From Methanomassiliicoccaceae archaeon UBA404 (GTDB taxonomy: Archaea > Thermoplasmatota > Thermoplasmata > Methanomassiliicoccales > Methanomethylophilaceae), in contig DAHY01000014.1 of NCBI GenBank assembly GCA_002498605.1, forward strand, positions 1 through 56,613: DNA of 56,613 nt, read 5' to 3'. Positions 50,872 to 56,613 of this stretch are shown here, in pieces (the first letter of the stretch is position 1; every line of letters begins with the position of its first letter). The notes under the pieces are model-generated. The model made no database searches, was not told the origin of the DNA, and worked only from the letters and a program-made list of their open reading frames with translations. The position numbers were made by a program, and so were the translations under genes.

Positions 50872-52386
50872 ATGAAAAATATTATCGAAGAACTCAGTTA
50901 CAACGAAGTCAAACTACTGCTGGCACTGGATGCCGCAGGCGGTAAAGCTTCGCCATCCACTCTTATTGAAAAGCATAATTTCTCTGTGGAGGTGGAAGTC
51001 ATGGGAGCCGCATCCTGGTTGGAATCCAAGGGATTGGCTAAAATTTCCGAAGAAACCATATTGTCGTATGCAACCGGAGAAGATCCCGCAATCAAAAACG
51101 GGCTTCCGGAAAGAAAAGCCGTTGAAGCGATAAACGCCGCGGGCGGCCGCATGGAAATGTCGGAATTTGCCGATGCGTTACCGGGCGGGGAAGATAAGAT
51201 AGCCATCGGCTGGCTGAAGAGAAAAGGTCTTGCCGATATCACCAAAAACGGAAATTCCAGTATTTTGTCCCTGACGGACAAAGGAAAAGAAGCACTAAAG
51301 TCAAAACTTCCCGTAGAAATCTTTTTGGAGGAACTTGCCAAAGGACCGGTTCCTGACACGGATGCCGATAAAGTTCTGGTCAAAGAGCTGAAGGGCAGAG
51401 GAGATATGATAAGAGACGCCTCCGAAGTACTTCGCGAAATTTCAATCACGGAAAAAGGTTCGGAAGTTGTGAAATCCGGTTTGGAACTCAGGGAAGAAAC
51501 GACGGACATAACCGATCAATTGATACAGAGCGGAAAATGGAAAGAGACAAAATTCCGCCGGTACGACGTCAAAACTTTCGCTCCGGCAGTTTATCCTGCC
51601 AAAAGATCGCCCATCACCAGATTGACCGATCAGGTCAGACAGATGTTTCTGGATATGGGTTTTACCGAGATGACGTCGGAATATATCCAGCCCTCGTTCT
51701 GGAATATGGATGTATTGTTTACCCCTCAGGACCATCCTGCCAGGGACCTTCAGGATACGTTCTATCTTGAACGCCCCTCATCGATACACGAAGACGACGA
51801 CGAACTTGTGGAAAAGGTAAAGCGTCTGCACGAGGACGGAGGGGATACGGGATCCTGCGGATGGGGCGGAGAATGGTCCAGGGAATTTTCCGAATCTGCC
51901 ATACTCAGGACCCACAGCACAGTCAGCAGCATACGTTATATTGCCAAGAATCCGAAGGCACCCTGTAAAGCATTCTCAATATCCAGAATATTCAGAAAAG
52001 AATCCATCGATTCAACCCATCTTCCCGAGTTCACGCAGATAGAAGGAATAGTCATAGATGAAAATGCCAACTTCAACACTTTGATTTCCATAATACGGGA
52101 GTTCTATGCAAGAATGGGATTCGATCAGGTGCGCATAAGACCGGCATACTTCCCGTACACCGAACCGTCTTTGGAATTGGAGGTATTCTTCAACGGAAAA
52201 TGGATGGAATTGGGCGGAGCCGGAATATTCAGGCCCGAGGTCGTTGCACCCTTCGGTGTGGAACATCCCGTACTCGCGTGGGGATTCGGATTCGAGAGGC
52301 TGGCTATGCTGAAATGGAACATTAAGGATATCCGAGAATTATACATCTCAGACATAGACAACCTCAGAGAAAGCAGAATTTTCTGA
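50872..52386 (+). CDS. pheS: Phenylalanyl-tRNA synthetase alpha subunit
   Basis: 504 residues, class II. N-terminal winged-helix units (about 1-200) bind tRNA, as in archaeal/eukaryotic PheRS. Motif regions TEMTSEYIQPSFWNMDVLF, LPEFTQIEGIV and GVEHPVLAWGFGFERLAML surround the active site. pheT is not in the window. The stop abuts the stop of the convergent regulator gene with no base between. Confidence 0.95.
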   Translation: MKNIIEELSYNEVKLLLALDAAGGKASPSTLIEKHNFSVEVEVMGAASWLESKGLAKISEETILSYATGEDPAIKNGLPERKAVEAINAAGGRMEMSEFADALPGGEDKIAIGWLKRKGLADITKNGNSSILSLTDKGKEALKSKLPVEIFLEELAKGPVPDTDADKVLVKELKGRGDMIRDASEVLREISITEKGSEVVKSGLELREETTDITDQLIQSGKWKETKFRRYDVKTFAPAVYPAKRSPITRLTDQVRQMFLDMGFTEMTSEYIQPSFWNMDVLFTPQDHPARDLQDTFYLERPSSIHEDDDELVEKVKRLHEDGGDTGSCGWGGEWSREFSESAILRTHSTVSSIRYIAKNPKAPCKAFSISRIFRKESIDSTHLPEFTQIEGIVIDENANFNTLISIIREFYARMGFDQVRIRPAYFPYTEPSLELEVFFNGKWMELGGAGIFRPEVVAPFGVEHPVLAWGFGFERLAMLKWNIKDIRELYISDIDNLRESRIF

Positions 52387-53610
52387 TCAGTCAAACACAG
52401 GTTCGATTCTCCCGGACCGCACAACCTTGACGATATCGGATATTCTGTTTTTTCTTTCTTTATTCCGTGCCGAATGGAGGGCTTTGCTCAGCAAACTGAT
52501 ACAGGTATCCCTGTCTTCCCGGTTGTACGCTATGCCTGCGCGGAGCATCAATATTTCATCCAAACGCGAAATATCCCCGGATTGTGAAAAATCCTTCATT
52601 GTACCGGCGAGGGCTTTTTCCGCGTCATCATACCTTTCCAAAGCAAAAAGAGAACGTCCCGTCAGCATTGCGGCTCTTGCGCTTTTTGTCTCCGAATATA
52701 TTTTATTTGCATCCGATAAGGCATCTTCGAAGTTTCCTTCGACATATTTTATTTCAGCCTCCAATATTTTCCCTTCGTCCGAACCCAACTCGGTCAGCCT
52801 TTTGGCACATACTCTTGCATAATCGGAATCCCCGCAGGACACGGCTATTTTTCCGCGCAGACTCCATGCAGCAAATGGATTTCTGTCCGGTTCATCCATA
52901 TTTTGTATTATCTCCAGCAAATCTTCGTTGCAGTTGGCGATGAAACTTTCCGACGCACGTATCAGAAGACGATTCGCTTCAAGAGATCTTCCTGCTTTCA
53001 CAAGATGATACAGCCTCTCCTGACGGTCGGCAACATTGTCGACCCACCAATCCGCGGCACTGCTGTTCCATTTCCGGACAAGTTCCGGACTGACGGCACC
53101 GAGATATCTCTTCTTGACGTCTTCCGACATATTTACCAAACCTTCGTGAGTGGATGGGATGACACCCGGGTTTGTCGGGGGCAGTGTGTCCCGGTAAACC
53201 GGAACTCTGATGACACAGGCAAGACCCAAAGCATCACGGTCGGATTCGCTTAATTTTTCCCACATGAGTTCGGGATCGCAACGTCTCATGTCCAAGACTG
53301 TTTCAACGGATATTCCCGCATTTTCAAGCTCCTTCTCAATAGATTCCGCCTCTAATTTTCCTCCAGGCTCCAGATAGTAAACTTTACGCCTTACATTCGA
53401 ACCGGTTACACGGACTTGCTTTTCCTTGATCTTTCCATTCTGTCTTAACTTTTTAAGTTCCGAAGAGGAATGAGCCCTCGATATGCCGAGAGCGGATCCA
53501 ATTCCGTCTTGGGTCAGGTCAAAAGGAAGGTTGTAAATTTCCTTTTCATCAATCATGCTGAATCGGTTCAGATGCAGCAGAATCCTCTCGCGTATGGTAG
53601 GCCTTTTCAT
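52387..53610 (-). CDS. HTH regulator with TPR-like helical repeats
   Basis: 407 residues. Residues about 1-75 form a winged helix (TQDGIGSALGISRAHSSSEL, KLRQNGKIKEKQVRV). The remainder is helical with TPR-like pairs (about 185-395, such as AKRLTELGSDEGKILEAEIK and LFALERYDDAEKALAG) and a conserved-looking VIRVPVYRDTLPPTNPG segment near 130. The layout resembles MalT-like or archaeal TPR regulators, though no ATPase domain is present. The ligand or target is unknown. It is divergent from dtdA across an AT-rich gap (53611-53705). Confidence 0.75.
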   Translation of the reverse strand: MKRPTIRERILLHLNRFSMIDEKEIYNLPFDLTQDGIGSALGISRAHSSSELKKLRQNGKIKEKQVRVTGSNVRRKVYYLEPGGKLEAESIEKELENAGISVETVLDMRRCDPELMWEKLSESDRDALGLACVIRVPVYRDTLPPTNPGVIPSTHEGLVNMSEDVKKRYLGAVSPELVRKWNSSAADWWVDNVADRQERLYHLVKAGRSLEANRLLIRASESFIANCNEDLLEIIQNMDEPDRNPFAAWSLRGKIAVSCGDSDYARVCAKRLTELGSDEGKILEAEIKYVEGNFEDALSDANKIYSETKSARAAMLTGRSLFALERYDDAEKALAGTMKDFSQSGDISRLDEILMLRAGIAYNREDRDTCISLLSKALHSARNKERKNRISDIVKVVRSGRIEPVFD

Positions 53611-53678
53611 GTTTAACAGCTCTTAATATCAATGTTTATTTATAAAATTAACGACTAATAGTAGTATTCGAAGATAAT

Positions 53679-53686
53679 GTATATCT
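53679..53686 (+). promoter_or_regulatory. TATA box of dtdA
   Basis: TGTATATC lies 20-27 bases before ATG 53706, so dtdA is probably leaderless. A second AT-rich box (TTTATTTATAAAA, about 53635-53647) is better placed for the divergent regulator gene. Confidence 0.45.
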
Positions 53687-53705
53687 CAATACATTGGCGG
53701 ATACG

Positions 53706-54545
53706 ATGAGAAGATTATTGGTTTGCAGCAAACAGGACCTGCCGTCCGTGAACATGAAAAATTGTTTGCTGAATCTTATGGATTGGGAAGAAATCGGCTC
53801 TTGTGAAGACGGCGTTATGCTGAAGTCCGACAACACATATATGCTGTCCTCGGACAAATGGCATGTCGATTTTGACAACGTAGTGGAAGCATCCTGCGAA
53901 ATCGGCATCGATCCCGAACTTGTAATTTTTATGTCACGGCACTCTTCGAAAAGCGGACGGCCCACATTGACGGTGCATCCTTTGGGAAATTATCACGGAA
54001 ACGATTTGGGCGGACTTCCGGAAAAACTTGTTAAAGCCGCGCCCCATCATATGTCCGAGGCTCTTCGCAGTATCTCGTCAATCAACTATATGGAGGATAT
54101 GGAAGTTGCTTTCGAAGTAACCCATCACGGCCCCTGGTTGGACAGACCCACGTTCTTCATAGAAATCGGAAGCGATGAAACTCATTGGGGAAACAAAGAT
54201 GCCGCCGAGATATTGGCGCGTGTAATCGCGGAAAACAAAAAAAGCGATTATCCTTCCGTAGTGGGAATCGGCGGAGGGCATTATGCTCCGAGATTCACCG
54301 AAGCGGCGTTGTCCAGAAAAGTGGATTTCGGCCATATGATTCCGAATTATCAATTGGAATCTTCCGATGACGAAGACATAGCCAGAATGATGCGGGATGC
54401 CTGTGAAGCAACCGATACCAAAATTATATTCCTTCACCGCAAATCCATGAAAGGGAAGGACGCGTCAAGGATACGTGATATATCCGAATCCGAAGGATTC
54501 GAAGTAACGAGCTCTTCGGACTTTGATTTAATAACCGATGACTGA
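53706..54545 (+). CDS. dtdA: D-aminoacyl-tRNA deacylase, archaeal type (DtdA/DTD2)
   Basis: 279 residues. Removes D-amino acids from mischarged tRNAs. Zinc-dependent motifs are EVTHHGPW (about 139-146), GIGGGHYAPRFTEAAL and FGHMIPNYQL; VHPLGNYHGNDLGG is another landmark. ATG 53706 (MRRLLVCS) is preferred to the upstream TTG at 53694 on TATA spacing. Present in archaea and plants, not bacteria. Confidence 0.92.
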   Translation: MRRLLVCSKQDLPSVNMKNCLLNLMDWEEIGSCEDGVMLKSDNTYMLSSDKWHVDFDNVVEASCEIGIDPELVIFMSRHSSKSGRPTLTVHPLGNYHGNDLGGLPEKLVKAAPHHMSEALRSISSINYMEDMEVAFEVTHHGPWLDRPTFFIEIGSDETHWGNKDAAEILARVIAENKKSDYPSVVGIGGGHYAPRFTEAALSRKVDFGHMIPNYQLESSDDEDIARMMRDACEATDTKIIFLHRKSMKGKDASRIRDISESEGFEVTSSSDFDLITDD

Positions 54546-54584
54546 TTGCGGAAGCGACACAGCTCTCGGAGAACGATGTTTAAA

Positions 54585-54598
54585 GTCTCTTTCGAGAC
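54585..54598. terminator. Hairpin between convergent dtdA and pyrH
   Basis: GTCTC-TTTC-GAGAC can form a 5-bp stem in the 93-base gap 54546-54638. No T run follows on either strand, so the call is weak. Nothing else was recognised in the gap. Confidence 0.25.
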
Positions 54599-54638
54599 AA
54601 TCCGGGTTCTGCGCAAGCGGAGGGATTAGGAGTTTGAA

Positions 54639-55325
54639 TCAATGGGAATCCACGAAAGTACCCTTGATATTCTGTCCCAGTATCGCCGAACGCAAGTCTT
54701 CCCAATCCCTTCCGTGAACGGTCAGAATATCGATTTTATTCTTTTTTGCTATCCTAACGCCCAGAGGATCGAACACTCCCGATTTTGAAGCCCCGTGTTC
54801 GGTGCCGACAAGTTTTTCCAAATCCTGTATTGTAATTCGGGAGTATCTTTCGGCATTGCCGTTGGATTTCGGATCATCGGAATAAACAGCATCCACGGAC
54901 GTGGCGTTTATGATACGGTCCGCACCGATTCCTTCCGCAAGCATTGCGGCAACCCCGTCGGTCGTATGACCCGGTACCGTTCCGCCCATCACAACGATGT
55001 TACCCTTTTCAAACAGATTTACAGCTTCTTCGACGGTTTCCGGAATGTTCGGAAAATTGTTGTTTCCCAGAGCCATATCCAACAAACCCGCGTTCATCCT
55101 TGTCGCGGCGATGCCGAAAAGATCCTGTTCGTACACATCTCCGCCGAGTTCGCGGCAGACCGAAGCGTAATATCGGGCGGTTTTACCGCCTCCGCAAACA
55201 ACGGAAATTTTGACCTTGGAAGACACTTCTATCAGAAGATCGGCTAATTTTTTGATATATTCATGATCTTCGATCCCCGGTATAAGTATGGAACCGCCTA
55301 TAGAAACCACTACTTTTTCTGTCAT
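54639..55325 (-). CDS. pyrH: Uridylate kinase, archaeal type
   Basis: 228 residues of the amino-acid-kinase fold; phosphorylates UMP. VVVSIGGSILIPG at the N-terminus, VCGGGKTARYYA for phosphate binding, GGTVPGHTTDGVAAMLAEGI and NATSVDAVYSDDPK are typical. ATG 55325 (MTEKVV) is chosen over an upstream start at 55334. Divergent from prf1. Confidence 0.94.
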   Translation of the reverse strand: MTEKVVVSIGGSILIPGIEDHEYIKKLADLLIEVSSKVKISVVCGGGKTARYYASVCRELGGDVYEQDLFGIAATRMNAGLLDMALGNNNFPNIPETVEEAVNLFEKGNIVVMGGTVPGHTTDGVAAMLAEGIGADRIINATSVDAVYSDDPKSNGNAERYSRITIQDLEKLVGTEHGASKSGVFDPLGVRIAKKNKIDILTVHGRDWEDLRSAILGQNIKGTFVDSH

Positions 55326-55382
55326 GATGACCAATACTTATATTACATAAGCAGACTTGACTTAAAAATATTAGGTGCGGTA

Positions 55383-56613
55383 ATGAGTGATTCCAGTACT
55401 TTGGACAAGGCAAGATACGATTTCAAGAAGGCGATGCAAAAAATCATGGAGTATCGGGGCCGCGGCACTGAACTGATATCGGTGTACGTTCCGGAGAACA
55501 AACAGATTTCCGACGTTATGGCATACCTCAGAGAGGAACAATCCCAGGCGTCAAACATTAAGTCAAAAACAACAATGAAAAACGTTACCGGCGCGATAGA
55601 TTCCATATCCGCGCGACTGCGAACGTATAAATCGCCGCCACCGAACGGTTTGGTGATATTCTGCGGTGAAGTTCCCAGGGCGGGCGATCAGACCAAAATG
55701 GTACAGTACACGGTGATTCCGCCGGAGCCCATCCCTTCCTTCATATACAGATGCGATTCCTCGTTCTTCACGGAACCTTTGGAATCAATGTTGGAAGACC
55801 GAACTTCATACGGTCTTATAACCATTGACAGACGGGAAGCGACCATAGGCATAGTCTCGGGTTCAAAAACCACTGTGTTGAAGCATTTTGACTCTCTGGT
55901 TCCCAGTAAACACCACCAGGGAGGACAGTCCTCGGTGCGATTCGAAAGACTTATAGAAATAGCGGCTCACGAGTTCTACAAAAAAGTCGCCAACTACTGC
56001 ACGGAAGCTTTCCTTGACAAACCCGAACTGAAGGGACTAATCATAGGAGGGCCGGGGGCCACGAAAGAATTCTTCGTAAAAGAAGAATATCTCCATCACG
56101 AACTCAGGAAGATAATAGTGTCTCCCCTGTTCGATACCGGCAACACCGACGAATCCGGAATCAGGGAATTGGTGGAAAAGGCGAAGGACGTCATGGAAGG
56201 CATAAAGCTTACCGAAGAGAAGAAGCATGTTCAGAGACTTCTCGAAGAAATAAGAAAGTTTGACGGAGGATTGTCCGCATACGGTTATGAAGACGTCCGG
56301 CACGCCGCGGAATTGGGTGCCGTAGAGGTGCTTCTGGTGTCCGAAAAGTTGGATAAACGTCATATAACCGTGGAGTGCCCGGCAGGACACATCAACAATA
56401 TGATTGTTGATGATGCCGAAGAAAAACAGGTATGCCCCGAATGCGGTCAGACCGCCGAGGTTACCGAGGACAAGGATTTGGTCGACGAACTCTTCGAATT
56501 AACGGATAAGTTCGCATCCGATTTACAGATAATTTCCGACGAATCCGAAGAAGGCGATATCTTAATCAGGGCCTTCGGAGGTATAGCCGCTATTCTCAGA
56601 TACAGATTATCGT
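55383..56613 (+). CDS. prf1: Peptide chain release factor aRF1, incomplete at window end
   Basis: 410 codons are visible without a stop; the usual length is about 415, so only the last few residues are missing. aRF1 recognises all three stop codons and triggers release. Domain 1 has ASNIKSKTT (NIKS) and YRCDSSF (YxCxxxF), both stop-codon contacts; domain 2 has HHQGGQSSVRF with the catalytic GGQ; domain 3 includes a CPEC zinc-type pair near residue 352. AGGTG lies 5 bases before ATG 55383. All recognition motifs are canonical, so nothing in this copy itself suggests relaxed UAG recognition. Confidence 0.95.
   Translation, partial: MSDSSTLDKARYDFKKAMQKIMEYRGRGTELISVYVPENKQISDVMAYLREEQSQASNIKSKTTMKNVTGAIDSISARLRTYKSPPPNGLVIFCGEVPRAGDQTKMVQYTVIPPEPIPSFIYRCDSSFFTEPLESMLEDRTSYGLITIDRREATIGIVSGSKTTVLKHFDSLVPSKHHQGGQSSVRFERLIEIAAHEFYKKVANYCTEAFLDKPELKGLIIGGPGATKEFFVKEEYLHHELRKIIVSPLFDTGNTDESGIRELVEKAKDVMEGIKLTEEKKHVQRLLEEIRKFDGGLSAYGYEDVRHAAELGAVEVLLVSEKLDKRHITVECPAGHINNMIVDDAEEKQVCPECGQTAEVTEDKDLVDELFELTDKFASDLQIISDESEEGDILIRAFGGIAAILRYRLS

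Noticed and set aside
54546..54638. Possible tRNA or small RNA in the dtdA-pyrH gap
   Set aside because: A TTTGAATC string resembles part of a T arm, but no acceptor stem or anticodon arm can be built on either strand.
1..56613. CRISPR arrays, insertion sequences, integrases
   Set aside because: No regularly spaced repeats, transposase or integrase genes, or flanking terminal repeats were seen; the only repeats are protein-level ones inside surface genes and short dyads.

Overview
The window is archaeal and most likely from the order Methanomassiliicoccales (Thermoplasmatota), the methylotrophic, often gut-associated methanogens. This is inferred from gene content, not from a marker search. 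Evidence: a full archaeal ribosomal-protein cluster with aIF1, Rnp1, SecY and Cbf5; MptA (methanopterin pathway); RaSEA (archaeosine); archaeal D-aminoacyl-tRNA deacylase; NAC; aRF1; an archaeal initiator tRNA; TATA boxes followed by leaderless or GAGGTG-led genes. Only one complete gene was found to end in TAG, which suits a lineage that decodes UAG as pyrrolysine. No pyl gene or methyltransferase lies in the window.

Region 1 (1-16.0 kb) is accessory. A large surface protein (35-2881) is followed by a tightly packed operon from about 3172 to 15342. It holds membrane-anchored proteins with InlB-like repeats, two PQQ-type beta-propellers, transcobalamin-like (DUF4430-type) domains and BspA-type leucine-rich repeats, then a BtuF-like binding protein, a BtuC/FecCD-like permease, a BtuD-like ATPase and a protein made of repeated zinc ribbons plus a helical C-terminus. 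I infer a surface apparatus that captures a corrinoid (or other metal chelate) and imports it. A second zinc-ribbon protein follows at 15438. Two genes of the operon look disturbed by single-base shifts (near 4171 and 13353).

Region 2 (16-31.6 kb) is mixed housekeeping: a DUF4443-type regulator with an operator-like palindrome, HypC, NAC, AlaX, an Lrp-type regulator, a bacterial-type AspRS convergent with gatCAB, a DUF2284 protein, a TPR protein, initiator tRNA-Met, an SCP2-like protein, RNase HII, MptA, a CDIN1/TPD-type nuclease homologue, a flavin disulfide oxidoreductase, a small GNAT, RaSEA and a DUF5611-like protein.

Region 3 (31.7-47.5 kb) is the ribosomal-protein supercluster from uL3 to Cbf5, preceded by a terminator, a promoter and a structured leader of about 170-200 nt. 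A uS14 gene of only 48 codons is included. Adenylate kinase, often found after secY in archaea, is absent, as are eL34 and eL14.

Region 4 (47.6-56.6 kb) has a two-gene unit of unknown function with a polytopic membrane protein, an unknown small protein, trpS-pheS, a convergent HTH-TPR regulator, dtdA, pyrH and the start of prf1 (aRF1), which runs off the window end.
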